Source: Lascolabacillus massiliensis (lineage in GTDB: Bacteria; Bacteroidota; Bacteroidia; Bacteroidales; Dysgonomonadaceae). From it: 64,000 bases of DNA. Position numbers and translations under genes: made by a program. How positions within the stretch are numbered: position 1 is the first letter of the stretch; each line of letters opens with the position of its first letter. Shown here piece after piece: positions 45,201-53,863 of the stretch. The DNA lies in the NCBI RefSeq assembly GCF_001282625.1, contig NZ_CTEJ01000002.1, positions 746,501 to 810,500 of the forward strand, in the 5' to 3' direction. The notes beneath the pieces were generated by a model that worked only from the letters and a program-made list of their open reading frames with translations, was not told the origin of the DNA and searched no databases.

Positions 45201-45507
45201 AGATGCATATTATCCAAGACCACTTTTCTCAGGCGAAGGAAAGAACCAGTACACACAAACAAGATATCTGCAGAATGCAGCATATCTGAGACTTAAGAAT
45301 ATTCAACTAGGATATACCTTACCAAGCAGTATTGTTAATAAAGCTGGTATGCAGAATGTACGTTTTTATATCTCAGGTGATAACCTTTTGACTTTATCAG
45401 AGATTACAGGTGTATTTGATCCTGAACTCCTTGGTGGAGACTGGGGTAACGGTAAACTATACCCACTTAGCAAGGTTATTTCTGTTGGTTTGAATATTAA
45501 CTTTTAA
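42289..45507 (+). CDS. SusC/RagA-family TonB-dependent outer-membrane transporter
   Basis: A 1072-residue outer-membrane barrel protein. A signal peptide (about residues 1-26, ending ISAQ) is followed by a carboxypeptidase-regulatory-like domain at about 28-110 (VSGNITDDTGFEVIGATVIVEG). The SusC signature LLDEVVVVGYGTQKKVNVTGS comes next, then a plug domain (VSQALQGVIPGLNL, INIRGAGTIG, VLKDAASSSIYGARAAFG). The long barrel ends in the terminal aromatic residue (VISVGLNINF). With the following SusD lipoprotein it forms a TonB-driven importer for glycans or peptides. The substrate cannot be told: no glycosidase, protease or regulator is adjacent. Confidence 0.96.
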   Translation: MKKCKQLGYRSFVTLILSFFALTISAQTVTVSGNITDDTGFEVIGATVIVEGDATRGTVTDIDGNYTLTDVPASGNLQISYVGMRTQVVPVNGRTTIDIVLATDTELLDEVVVVGYGTQKKVNVTGSVSAIDSKSLESRPVQNVSQALQGVIPGLNLTQSSGVGGTLDSQMSINIRGAGTIGSGSNSSPLILIDGVEGNINAINPADIESISVLKDAASSSIYGARAAFGVILVTTKSGKSGKPSISYQANIRFSDANQVPKMLDSYRFAQYFNEAARNSGQGAIFSEEALQNILDYQAYQNGTFTGELTDRNRDAVMYGTTAGSNNRWLLYGGANANTDWFAEMYRDWVPSQEHNMSVSGGSDKITYLISGNFLDLNGLIRHGKDNFNRYSINGKISAELADWVTLNYSSRWVREEYSRPSYMTGLFFHNIARRWPTNPVIDPNGHYHEGNEILQMRDGGVDKSEKDYLYQQLQFVFEPVKDWYIRAEGNYNTINRFNHWDVLPIYGYDTNNQPFAAPWQGGDAGKSNIYEGATKDNFASVNVYSDYTFSLADAHTFTVMGGTNIDLMKTRNLGGSKQDLITPLVPTLNTATNPTPSISGGYGHWANLGFFSRLNYNYKEKYLFEANVRRDGSSRFVGDKRWGTFPSFSVGWNMAHEDFFAPLADKISMFKLRASWGQLGNMNTSSWYPFFLSMPVSSSAGNWLVDGRKPNISSAPGIVSSLMTWETIQSWNLGLDWNSLNGRFTGAFDVFNRTTKDMIGPAPELSSILGTGVPRVNNADMESYGWELEVNWRDMIQDFSYGVKLVLSDDQQRITRYPNDTYSLSTWYNGRMNGEIWGYTTEGIAKSDAEMQAHLENNRPVWGSNWAAGDVMYKDLNGDGVVNNGANTLDDHGDMTIIGNSIPRYKFGVTLDAAWKGIDLRVFFQGVGKRDYMLGGPYFWGASGGMWQSTAFEEHWDFFRDEDNPLGANLDAYYPRPLFSGEGKNQYTQTRYLQNAAYLRLKNIQLGYTLPSSIVNKAGMQNVRFYISGDNLLTLSEITGVFDPELLGGDWGNGKLYPLSKVISVGLNINF

Positions 45508-45524
45508 TCAATAACAACAATAAG

Positions 45525-47525
45525 ATGAATACTATATATAAACATTTTTTATTAATTATTGGAGTATTGGTTCTATCTCTCACTTCTTGTGAGGACTTCC
45601 TGGACAGAGAGCCTCTGGACCAGGTTGGACCAAACCAATTCCTCAGTTCTGAAAGCGATCTTGCTTCATTTCCCATTAACTATTACTCTTCTTTGTTCAG
45701 CACTCATGGTGGATGGAGCACAGGTATAGGCCGTTTGGATGACCACACTGACAATCAGGCTACATCAAATCCTAATCTTGGTTTATATGAACCGGGAAAC
45801 CGTTTGGTTCCACAAAATGGTGACTTAGGTTTTGGAAATATCAGGGCATTTAACTTCTTCCTTCAGGAGGTGTTACCAAAAAGAACTGACAATGCACTTT
45901 CAGGAAACACACTGATGATAGATCACTATATTGGTGAAGTATATATGCTAAGAGCAATGGCTTATTTTGACAGACTAAAAACCTATGGTGACTTCCCAAT
46001 TGTAACCACAGTTCTTCCTGATCAGGAGGAGATTCTGGTTGCAGCAGCTGAACGTAAGCCACGTAATCTTGTTGCACGTCAAATAATTTCTGACCTGGAC
46101 TCTGCAATATTACTTATGCAGAATGGTGTATCGAATAAAACAAGACTCACCAAAGATGCAGCACTCTTAGCTAAATCAAGAGTAGCACTTTATGAAGCAT
46201 CTTTCCTTAATTATCACAGAGGCACACCACGTGTACCGGGTGAAGCAGGCTGGCCGGGTGCTTCTATGAGCTACAACAGCGGTTTCTCAATCAATCTTGA
46301 TAGTGAGATCGACTGGTTCCTGGATCAAGCTATGGATGCAGCAAAACAGGTCGCAGATAAAATTGAGTTAACAGCTAACTCTGGTGTATTAAATCCTCCT
46401 TCAAGAGCAGAATTTGCAGGATGGAATCCATATTTTGACATGTTCTCTTCAAGAGACATGGGTAAATTCGATGAAATATTATTCTGGCGTCAATATGATC
46501 TTTCACTTTCTATTACACATGGTGTAACTATATATATTGAAAGAGGAGCAAATACAGGATTAACAAAAGGTTTTGTTGATGGCTTCCTGATGAAGAACGG
46601 TCTGCCTATCTATGCACAAGGTTCAGAATACAAAGGAGATACATTCATCACTGATCTGAAAGAGAATCGTGATGAGCGTCTTCAGCTTTTCCTTTTTGAT
46701 GAAGATGATCCAGTACACATTAAGAGTGATTCAGCCATCTTTACTGCACCGCTGATTATCAACCTTCAGGAGGTTAGAGACGTTACAGGTTACAGATCAA
46801 GAAAATTCATGAACTATGATCCTTCTGAAGCACCGGGTTCTGATTTGACAGCAACTGCAGGTTCTCCAATCTTCCGTGCTGCAGAAGCTTATCTGAACTA
46901 TATAGAGGCTTCTTACATGAAGAAAGGAACTATTGATGCTGTTGCAGACAGATACTGGAGAGCTTTGAGAACAAGAGCCGGTGTTGATGCTGATTACAAT
47001 AAAACTATTACTGCTACAGATATGAGTATTGAGGCTCTGGGTGACTGGGGTGCATATTCAGGTGGTACTTTGGTTGATCCTACTCTTTATAACATCCGTC
47101 GTGAACGCAGAAATGAATATCTGAGTGAAGGTATTCGTTATGATGACCTTATCAGATGGAGAGCTATGGATCAGGTTAAAAACTATATAATTGAAGGATT
47201 CAATTTATGGGATGAGGCATATAAGAACTCTATCTATACAGATCCTAAACCAGGTGAAGTGACAAGTGCAGGATTGGTTGATGATGGTAGTTCAGATGCT
47301 AATGTTTCAAGTAGAGACTTAAGTAAATATCTGCGTCCATATCAGATTCTGAATTCATCTACAAATACAATATTTAATGGTTACAACTGGTCGGAAGCCA
47401 ATTATCTGGCACCAATTCCATTTAGACAGATGCAGCTTGCCTCACCTGATGGAACAGCAGATAATTCAAATCTGTATCAGAATCCATATTGGCCGGCACA
47501 ACCAAATGCTAAGGCAGAAAGATAA
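45525..47525 (+). CDS. SusD/RagB-family surface lipoprotein
   Basis: A 666-residue substrate-binding lipoprotein, at the long end for SusD. The lipoprotein signal ends at Cys22 (LVLSLTSCEDFLDREP), and DREPLDQVGPNQFLSS is the usual N-terminal pattern. The TPR-containing core shows MLRAMAYFDRLKTYGDFPIV, SRVALYEASFL and the C-terminal RRERRNEYLSEGIRYDDLIRW and YLAPIPFRQMQLA. It caps the SusC barrel 17 nt upstream in the same transcript. A strong terminator follows, so the unit is a two-gene operon. Confidence 0.96.
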   Translation: MNTIYKHFLLIIGVLVLSLTSCEDFLDREPLDQVGPNQFLSSESDLASFPINYYSSLFSTHGGWSTGIGRLDDHTDNQATSNPNLGLYEPGNRLVPQNGDLGFGNIRAFNFFLQEVLPKRTDNALSGNTLMIDHYIGEVYMLRAMAYFDRLKTYGDFPIVTTVLPDQEEILVAAAERKPRNLVARQIISDLDSAILLMQNGVSNKTRLTKDAALLAKSRVALYEASFLNYHRGTPRVPGEAGWPGASMSYNSGFSINLDSEIDWFLDQAMDAAKQVADKIELTANSGVLNPPSRAEFAGWNPYFDMFSSRDMGKFDEILFWRQYDLSLSITHGVTIYIERGANTGLTKGFVDGFLMKNGLPIYAQGSEYKGDTFITDLKENRDERLQLFLFDEDDPVHIKSDSAIFTAPLIINLQEVRDVTGYRSRKFMNYDPSEAPGSDLTATAGSPIFRAAEAYLNYIEASYMKKGTIDAVADRYWRALRTRAGVDADYNKTITATDMSIEALGDWGAYSGGTLVDPTLYNIRRERRNEYLSEGIRYDDLIRWRAMDQVKNYIIEGFNLWDEAYKNSIYTDPKPGEVTSAGLVDDGSSDANVSSRDLSKYLRPYQILNSSTNTIFNGYNWSEANYLAPIPFRQMQLASPDGTADNSNLYQNPYWPAQPNAKAER

Positions 47526-47551
47526 TTTGGATTTACATCCATGACATAAAG

Positions 47552-47584
47552 AAGGGCCGCTCCTGTGAGCGGCCTTTTTTTTAC
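47552..47584 (+). terminator. Terminator of the susC/susD operon
   Basis: Eight-bp GC-rich stem (ggccgctc with gagcggcc, 4-nt loop) with an A-tract before it and an eight-T run at 47575-47582. It begins 27 nt after the susD stop. Confidence 0.9.
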
Positions 47585-47604
47585 CCTGTTTTCTCGAACA
47601 ATAT

Positions 47605-47635
47605 TTTAAATAAGTGAAAAATATAGCTATTTTTG
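47605..47635 (+). promoter_or_regulatory. Putative promoter of the small secreted protein
   Basis: TTTA (47605-47608) and TATTTTTG (47628-47635) with 19-nt spacing. The -7 element ends 27 nt before the start codon chosen at 47663 and overlaps the longer open frame, which supports the shorter start. Confidence 0.5.
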
Positions 47636-47662
47636 TTACAGCAACACAAAAAAACCACTCTT

Positions 47663-48364
47663 ATGAAAAAAATTCTTATACTATCATTACTACTATTATC
47701 TCAAATGGTGGCGTCTGCACAACAACTGGAAGGTGTGTATAAAAACGGGAACGACTCGATAATTTTCATGGGAGATAAGGTTTCATTCAGAATTACAGGT
47801 TTTGCGGGACTATCCACAGTTCAGGTTGGCGAAGGAAGTTATGAATTAATTGAAAATTTCATGCTTATAAATACGACTGACTATCCCGGACATAAAACAT
47901 CCTATTCATCGCAGGATGCAATTAGCGAGGATACGTGCAGAGTAAGAGTGGTAAGTATTGACAATTACCCTGTTCAGGGTATTCTTGTGGAATCTAAAAA
48001 CAGCTCAGGTAAAGTTTTGAATGCCGGTGTTACAGATAGCAATGGAAGTGTAATATTTACTGATTTTGATAAAATAGGCAAGATAACAGCCTTTGCAATG
48101 GGATATCACCCTATTACATTTGATTTTAGTATGGGTAAGGATTATATTATAAAAATTGCCGAGAATGATATTATTGAAAACAGGACTGTTGCTTTCAGAA
48201 TAAATATAATAGATGATAAATCATTCTCCATTTTACTACTTTCCGATGATTTGAAAACTAATAAAGATTTGGAGAAAGAGCTTACTAAACTAAACAAACG
48301 AGCCAGTAAATCAAATTTAATTGAGAAAAGGTTCACTAAAGAACTCCCAATTTTTATAAGATAG
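47663..48364 (+). CDS. Secreted protein of unknown function with a carboxypeptidase-regulatory-like segment
   Basis: A 233-residue protein I cannot assign to a family. It has a clear signal peptide (MKKILILSLLLLSQMVASAQ). Residues about 21-85 look like a small beta-rich unit seen in secreted Bacteroidota proteins (LEGVYKNGNDSIIFMGDKVSF). Residues about 95-165 resemble a CarboxypepD_reg/Ig-like fold (CRVRVVSIDNYPVQGILVES, then DSNGSVIFTDF). The tail is charged and helical (NKDLEKELTKLNKRAS). The open frame extends to 47633, but the signal peptide begins at 47663. It has its own promoter after the susD terminator, so it is probably not part of that operon. Confidence 0.75.
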   Translation: MKKILILSLLLLSQMVASAQQLEGVYKNGNDSIIFMGDKVSFRITGFAGLSTVQVGEGSYELIENFMLINTTDYPGHKTSYSSQDAISEDTCRVRVVSIDNYPVQGILVESKNSSGKVLNAGVTDSNGSVIFTDFDKIGKITAFAMGYHPITFDFSMGKDYIIKIAENDIIENRTVAFRINIIDDKSFSILLLSDDLKTNKDLEKELTKLNKRASKSNLIEKRFTKELPIFIR

Positions 48365-48428
48365 TTACTGGCTATTAGTTGCTTTTCTGATTAATTGTTT
48401 CAGTTGAAAATGTATATCAGAGCCTGTG

Positions 48429-48878
48429 TTAAGACAACTTTTGTCTCACGATAGCAGAAATGGTTCCACCATCAGCTTTTCCACCAAGTTCTTTTGTGGC
48501 TATACCCATAACTCTTCCCATATCTTTCATAGTGGAAGCACCTGTGTCGGCAATTATTCTCATGACTTCTGCCTCTATTTCTTCTTTTGAAAGCTGTTTA
48601 GGTAAATATTCCTGGATAACCTTCATCTGCTCAATCTCAGTTTCTGCCAGATCTTCCCTACCCTGCTCTTTATATATTTCAGCACTCTCCTTGCGTTGTT
48701 TTACCATCTTTTGAAGAATAGCTATTGCTTTATCATCTGCAAGTTCATCTGCTGCACCTTTAGCAGTCTTAGCTTCCAGAAACTCTTTCTTTACCCCTCT
48801 TAATGCATCAAGACGGACCTTATCTTTAGCCAGCATTGCTTTTTTTATCTCTTCTGTGATAGTATCGAATAGTGTCAT
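48429..48878 (-). CDS. GatB/YqeY domain protein
   Basis: A 149-residue YqeY-type protein. It has the helical domain found at the C-terminus of GatB/GatE: LFDTITEEIKKAMLAKDKVRLDALRG, LQKMVKQRKESAEIYKEQGR, EYLPKQLSKEEIEAEV and MGRVMGIATKELGGKADGGTIS. The domain binds tRNA in GatB; the role of the stand-alone form is unclear. It lies 69 nt after ftsZ on the same strand and converges with the secreted protein gene. Confidence 0.92.
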   Translation of the reverse strand: MTLFDTITEEIKKAMLAKDKVRLDALRGVKKEFLEAKTAKGAADELADDKAIAILQKMVKQRKESAEIYKEQGREDLAETEIEQMKVIQEYLPKQLSKEEIEAEVMRIIADTGASTMKDMGRVMGIATKELGGKADGGTISAIVRQKLS

Positions 48879-48947
48879 AACAGTTATCTTTTTTCAAATG
48901 ATTTTAAATGTATTTGTACCTGAATTATAAAATATAAAATTCATCTC

Positions 48948-50243
48948 TTAGTCGAACAGAGTAGCCGACTGGTTAAGTTTATCTATATGATATGTTCTGG
49001 GATTAAAAGTTCTATCCCTTTTAAATACCGGGTTCTTCTCCAAAGCCTCCAGAATCTTATCATCGTCCAGCTCCTCTAAAGTAAGTATAAATGGCTCCTG
49101 TCTGTAATTGTTTGCTGAAAGAGTTTCCAATCCGGCTTTTCCATAATACTTCTCAATAAGCTCCTTATCTTTGATCTCGCGTTTTCGCTCTTCATCTTCC
49201 TGAATCTTACGCTGTAGCTCATCAGCTTTACTCTCTTCCAGTTTAATCTCTTCTATACCGGGAACATTATTAATTGAGAATCCAGTCGCCAGCAGCGTCA
49301 CCTTAACCTCTTTATCCAGTGATTCATCAACTGCAGCACCCCAGATTACTTCAATATCATTACTGAATTTTGACATAAAATCATGAAGTGCATTCATCTC
49401 TTCCATCATCAAAGGATTTTCTTCTCCAAAGCAGAGATTTATCAATATTTTCTTAGAGTTGAAAACATCGTTATTGTTGAGCAGAGGAGAGTGCAGAGCG
49501 TCTTTTATAGCCTCATTAATACGGTCACTTCCTGTTCCTTTTCCACTACTCATTATGGCCACTCCACCATCTTTTAATGTAGTATTTACATCAGCAAAGT
49601 CGAGATTAACATGACCATGTACAGTGATGATTTCCGCAATGCTCTTTGCAGCAGTGGTAAGAGTATCATCAGCTTTGGCAAATGCATTAAGTACAGTAAG
49701 ATCACTATATATATCACGCAGACGTTCGTTGTTTATTACAAGCAAAGCATCTACATTCTTGGCAATCTCTTCTACACCTTTTAGAGCCTGAACAATTTTT
49801 CTGGATCCTTCGAACACAAAAGGTATAGTAACAATTCCTACTGTAAGAATACCTAACTCTTTGGCTACACGGGCAATTACAGGGGCTGCTCCAGTTCCGG
49901 TTCCACCACCCATTCCCGCAGTAATAAATACCATGCGTGTACCATCGTTAAGCAGATCTTCAATCAGATCCACACTCTCTTCAGCGGCTTTTCTGGCGAT
50001 TTCAGGTTTGTTCCCGGCACCTAATCCACCGGTTGTAGTTGTACCTAACTGAACTTTTACAGGTACCGGAGATTCCATCAAAGCCTGATTATCTGTATTA
50101 CATAATGCAAATGAGACATTATGAATACCTTCTCTGAACATATGATTTACGGCGTTACCGCCACCTCCACCAACACCAATTACTTTAATAATTGCGTCTG
50201 TATGACTCTCTATTTGAAAATCTAATAAATCGTAATCCATCAA
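48948..50243 (-). CDS. ftsZ: Cell division protein FtsZ
   Basis: A 431-residue tubulin-like GTPase that forms the division ring. GTP-binding motifs are VIGVGGGGGNAVNHM, the tubulin signature GMGGGTGTGAAPVIA, and the T7 loop NLDFADV needed for GTP hydrolysis. After the core is a linker with a charged coiled stretch (LQRKIQEDEERKREIKDKEL) and a C-terminal tail ending in NQSATLFD, through which FtsA normally tethers FtsZ. It starts 14 nt after ftsA at the end of the dcw cluster. Confidence 0.98.
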   Translation of the reverse strand: MMDYDLLDFQIESHTDAIIKVIGVGGGGGNAVNHMFREGIHNVSFALCNTDNQALMESPVPVKVQLGTTTTGGLGAGNKPEIARKAAEESVDLIEDLLNDGTRMVFITAGMGGGTGTGAAPVIARVAKELGILTVGIVTIPFVFEGSRKIVQALKGVEEIAKNVDALLVINNERLRDIYSDLTVLNAFAKADDTLTTAAKSIAEIITVHGHVNLDFADVNTTLKDGGVAIMSSGKGTGSDRINEAIKDALHSPLLNNNDVFNSKKILINLCFGEENPLMMEEMNALHDFMSKFSNDIEVIWGAAVDESLDKEVKVTLLATGFSINNVPGIEEIKLEESKADELQRKIQEDEERKREIKDKELIEKYYGKAGLETLSANNYRQEPFILTLEELDDDKILEALEKNPVFKRDRTFNPRTYHIDKLNQSATLFD

Positions 50244-50257
50244 TGTGTACCTTTTAA

Positions 50258-51571
50258 TTATTCATCCTCATCAGAAAACATATTCTCAAACATATCGCCG
50301 AATTTTGAAAAGAGACCCGGTTTTTGAGTTTTCTTGGTCTTCTTCACTGCTTTTGCAGTTTCTCTATACTCTTTTTTCTCACTTTCTTTAGAGAATTCCT
50401 CTTCGTCATATTCATTATAAACATGGCGATCCTCATAGTGACAGCTCTCTTTACCAAACAACAACATCCCTAAAACCTGAGTAAATGAGGGGTCATTGAT
50501 AAGTTCAGAAGCATTATTTATAAAAGTTTTTTTAGCTGTTGCTTTTCTTACAGGCATCTTGAACTTGTGAGTCAAGTAATCAGTCATATTCTTTAATTGT
50601 GATGCGCCCCCCGTAATTATCATTCCGGAACCCAGTTCATTCTCGAGACCTGAAAGTCTGATCTGCTCTTTAAGGTTTGCAGAAATTTCATCAAGTCGTA
50701 ATCCAATCACCCTGTTGAGCTCTGTTAGATCTACATCAGGCTTTGAAGAGAATGGTGATGTGAAAAAAGGACTTTCGTGATTCTCATATGCTTTTCCGAA
50801 CTTAATTTTTAATTGCTCTGCGTCATTTTCAGTTATATTCAACGCACATATATCTTTAGTGATATTCTTACCACCAAAAGGAATCACAACCATCCTCTTT
50901 AAAATCCCATTTTTATATATTGATAGAGTGGTAGTGCCTGCACCGAAATCAACAAATGCACAACCCAGCTCTTTTTCTTCATCGTTCAATGCTATAGCAG
51001 CTGACGCTAGAGCACCTATAACATATCCGGCAATTGGGAGTTTAGCTTTATCACTAAAGCTTTTCTCAATATTAGACAGTAAATTGGGTCTGCCTGTTAC
51101 AATCCTGTAAGCTGCTTCTATTTGCGTACCAGCAACACCTACTGGGTTAAGTTCCTGCTTACCATCAATATAATATTCAACATCTGCGACAGCATAATTT
51201 CTTTTCAGATCGGGAGTAAATTTCTCGGCAGACTCCTGTAACTGTTTGATCACTTCTTCGGACACTATTCCACCGGTAGAGAGCTGTTTTGTGTCCCTGA
51301 CCTCCATAGTATGCAGTGACTGTCCGTTAAGAGAAACATATACTTTACCTATTTTTTGATCTATACTGTTTTCAAGCATAGTCATTAATTTCCTGACACT
51401 TGCTCCGGTTTCTTCAATGTTGTAAACCATACCTCTGCGTATTGAGTTGCCAGAATCAATGGTTTTACTTTCGAGTATTGAAAAAACATTATTGTCGTTC
51501 CTGCGAGCAACAACACCTTTTATTTTATATGTTCCCAGATCTATTACAGCTATAAATTCTGATTGCGTCAT
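50258..51571 (-). CDS. ftsA: Cell division protein FtsA
   Basis: A 437-residue actin-like ATPase that anchors FtsZ to the membrane. Motifs are AVIDLGTYKIKGVVA (phosphate 1), the 1C domain with VYVSLNGQSLHTMEVRDT, CAFVDFGAGTTTLSIYKNG (phosphate 2) and GMIITGGASQLKN. A C-terminal amphipathic helix (GLFSKFGDMFENMF) is the membrane-targeting end. The frame is open to 51619, overlapping ftsQ by 16 nt. I chose the Met at 51571, right before the conserved start, which leaves a 32-nt gap. Confidence 0.95.
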   Translation of the reverse strand: MTQSEFIAVIDLGTYKIKGVVARRNDNNVFSILESKTIDSGNSIRRGMVYNIEETGASVRKLMTMLENSIDQKIGKVYVSLNGQSLHTMEVRDTKQLSTGGIVSEEVIKQLQESAEKFTPDLKRNYAVADVEYYIDGKQELNPVGVAGTQIEAAYRIVTGRPNLLSNIEKSFSDKAKLPIAGYVIGALASAAIALNDEEKELGCAFVDFGAGTTTLSIYKNGILKRMVVIPFGGKNITKDICALNITENDAEQLKIKFGKAYENHESPFFTSPFSSKPDVDLTELNRVIGLRLDEISANLKEQIRLSGLENELGSGMIITGGASQLKNMTDYLTHKFKMPVRKATAKKTFINNASELINDPSFTQVLGMLLFGKESCHYEDRHVYNEYDEEEFSKESEKKEYRETAKAVKKTKKTQKPGLFSKFGDMFENMFSDEDE

Positions 51572-51603
51572 ATATTGGCTATATTTTTTTGTTGTGATTA
51601 TTA

Positions 51604-52335
51604 CTATTTTCTGGTGCACACAACTTGATTTTCATACTTTAAATTAATTTCGGAATAACGGTTCCATCCAACAACATTTAATCCTCCATCAACGAAACGA
51701 GCGAATTTATCCAACTTGGAGTGATAATCATCAATATCTCCCATAATTATCTTAAAATCACCAGCTCTGGGAATTAATACCACTTCGTTATCACTCCTAA
51801 CCACTATCTGTTCGATCCACGCATCCCATTCGGAATTATTCCTAAGGAACATTGCAAAATCATACAGTTCGTTTTGAGCAAATTCCTCATCTATTACACC
51901 AGTTGCAATTGGCACATAAACAGCAAAACTAGAAGAGACGGGCATTATCTTTCGATCCTTATCTACATAAAAATTTCCTTTTATATCAGAAACTACTCTA
52001 AGAATTGGTTCTCTCTGTCGTATTGTTGCTACAATTGTAGAACTTGAAGTAATAAATACATCAGCAGATTCAATTAGTCTGTTGCCAATAATTGTATCAC
52101 GAATAGCCAGTGTATTTATCTCTTTAAAAGGTTTCCCTACCGGATAAAGTTTATACTTCTTCACTAAATCCTCTACTTCTCTGGCTGTTACAAACTGGGT
52201 TTGTGTACTATCTTTTACGATAACAACAAACTCTTCACAAACACTGTTGTGTGATGATTCCCTGAAATAGTCAGCTGAAAATATCAGGTAACCAACAACT
52301 GCCAGAGCAATGAATATGACAAGGATTTTCTTCAC
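51604..52335 (-). CDS. ftsQ: Cell division protein FtsQ/DivIB
   Basis: A 243-residue bitopic division protein. It has a short cytoplasmic N-terminus, one membrane segment (ILVIFIALAVVGYLIFSA, residues about 4-21) and a periplasmic POTRA-like and beta domain (LVKKYKLYPVGKPFKEINTL, NRLIESADVFITSSSTIVATIRQREPI). FtsQ links the Z-ring to FtsL and FtsI. The call is also supported by position between murC and ftsA. Sequence conservation in this family is low. Confidence 0.9.
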   Translation of the reverse strand: MKKILVIFIALAVVGYLIFSADYFRESSHNSVCEEFVVIVKDSTQTQFVTAREVEDLVKKYKLYPVGKPFKEINTLAIRDTIIGNRLIESADVFITSSSTIVATIRQREPILRVVSDIKGNFYVDKDRKIMPVSSSFAVYVPIATGVIDEEFAQNELYDFAMFLRNNSEWDAWIEQIVVRSDNEVVLIPRAGDFKIIMGDIDDYHSKLDKFARFVDGGLNVVGWNRYSEINLKYENQVVCTRK

Positions 52336-52400
52336 TATCGTTTTATTTTTCTATACAAAGATAAATCTTGAAGTTCAATATACTACTAATTTAAATAAGA

Positions 52401-53780
52401 TTATACCTTACTCAAATACCTATCTCTTAATATTTTTTCTATTTCGGGCACCAAACGGTCGATATCTCCTGCACCAAATGTAACAAAGACTTCCATAGGC
52501 TTATTCTTAATCAGTTCAGGAAGTTCATTTTTACTACAAAGCAGTTTCTCAGCTGTTGTTATCTTCTCAAATATTATTTGAGAGGTAACTCCTTCGAGAG
52601 GTAATTCTCTGGCAGGATAAATATCCAGTAATATAACATCTTCCAGAAGTGAGAGACTAGAGGCAAATTCATTTGCAAAATCACGTGTCCGGGAATAAAG
52701 GTGTGGTTGAAAAACAGCTGTTACCTTTTTGTTCGGGTAGAGTGATTTTATCGATTCTATAGCTGCCTTAAGTTCATTCGGATGGTGTGCATAATCATCG
52801 ATATATACTATCTGATTACTTTTTATCCTGTAATCGAAACGTCTGCTTACACCTTCAAAAGAGCTCATTGCACGACGAATCTCTTCTGCTGTTACTCCAC
52901 TTAGCTGAGCTGCTGCAATGGCTGCTATACCATTTTCAATATTTATCCTTACCGGCACTCCAAGTGAGATATCTTGAATATTCTCAATTGGCGAAACGAG
53001 ATCAAAAACTGTTTCTCCATTTCCCGATCTGATATTCTCTGCATGGAAGTCACCCTCATTTTCTGAATATGTCCATACTTTCACTCTATCGTTTACATTT
53101 GGTGTAACGGCTACTCCTTTTTTAAGAATAAGATGTCCACCAGGTTTTATAAGTGATGTAAATTTCTCGAAGCTCTCTCTGTAAGATTGTTCATCACCAT
53201 AAATATCCAGATGGTCCGGATCGGCTGATGTAATAATTGCAATTTCAGGTGTGAGCCAGTGAAAAGATCTGTCATATTCATCAGCTTCAGCAACAGTTAC
53301 ATTACTTTTACCGGAAAGCAGCAGGTTGGTATCATAGTTTTTTAGTATCCCGCCTAAAAATGCATTACAATCCACATGTGATTGACGAAATAGGTGGGCT
53401 GTCATACTTGATACAGTTGTCTTTCCGTGAGTACCAGCAATACAGATAGCCTTACTGGACCTGGTTATTTCACCTAAAAGCTGAGCACGTTTAATTACCT
53501 TAAAACCATTATCCTTAAACCAGTTTAATTCGCTATGTGATGCAGGAACAGCAGGTGTGAAAACAATCAGGGTGTCATTCTTATCTTTAAAATGATCTGG
53601 AATCTGAGTTATGGAGTCTTCGTAATGAACTAAAGCACCCTCTTTTGAAAGAGTTTCGGTGAGTAGTGTTTCCGTACGATCATAACCTCCCACTTTTTTA
53701 TTTTTTGAAAGAAAATAGCGGGCAAGATTACTCATGCCTATCCCACCTATCCCTATAAAATATATATTATTATACTCCAT
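52401..53780 (-). CDS. murC: UDP-N-acetylmuramate--L-alanine ligase
   Basis: A 459-residue Mur ligase that adds L-Ala to UDP-MurNAc, the first peptide step of peptidoglycan synthesis. Motifs are YFIGIGGIGMSNLARYF (UDP-binding), the ATP site CIAGTHGKTTVSSM near residue 116, EADEYDRSFHWLTP, ADPDHLDIYGD and the C-terminal YIDDYAHHPNELKAAI and VFQPHLYSRTRDF. The open frame could start at 53801 (seven residues more). I prefer the Met right before the conserved N-terminus. Confidence 0.97.
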   Translation of the reverse strand: MEYNNIYFIGIGGIGMSNLARYFLSKNKKVGGYDRTETLLTETLSKEGALVHYEDSITQIPDHFKDKNDTLIVFTPAVPASHSELNWFKDNGFKVIKRAQLLGEITRSSKAICIAGTHGKTTVSSMTAHLFRQSHVDCNAFLGGILKNYDTNLLLSGKSNVTVAEADEYDRSFHWLTPEIAIITSADPDHLDIYGDEQSYRESFEKFTSLIKPGGHLILKKGVAVTPNVNDRVKVWTYSENEGDFHAENIRSGNGETVFDLVSPIENIQDISLGVPVRINIENGIAAIAAAQLSGVTAEEIRRAMSSFEGVSRRFDYRIKSNQIVYIDDYAHHPNELKAAIESIKSLYPNKKVTAVFQPHLYSRTRDFANEFASSLSLLEDVILLDIYPARELPLEGVTSQIIFEKITTAEKLLCSKNELPELIKNKPMEVFVTFGAGDIDRLVPEIEKILRDRYLSKV

Positions 53781-53863
53781 TTTTATATCTTCACTTTTCA
53801 AAATATTTCTTCTCTGAGTTTACTCTTTTTGCATTAAAGAGATCAAAGTTGTTTATCAAATTC

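Noticed and set aside
51572-51619. Longer start for ftsA overlapping ftsQ
   Set aside because: The conserved FtsA N-terminus begins at the Met at 51571, and the extension has no family support.
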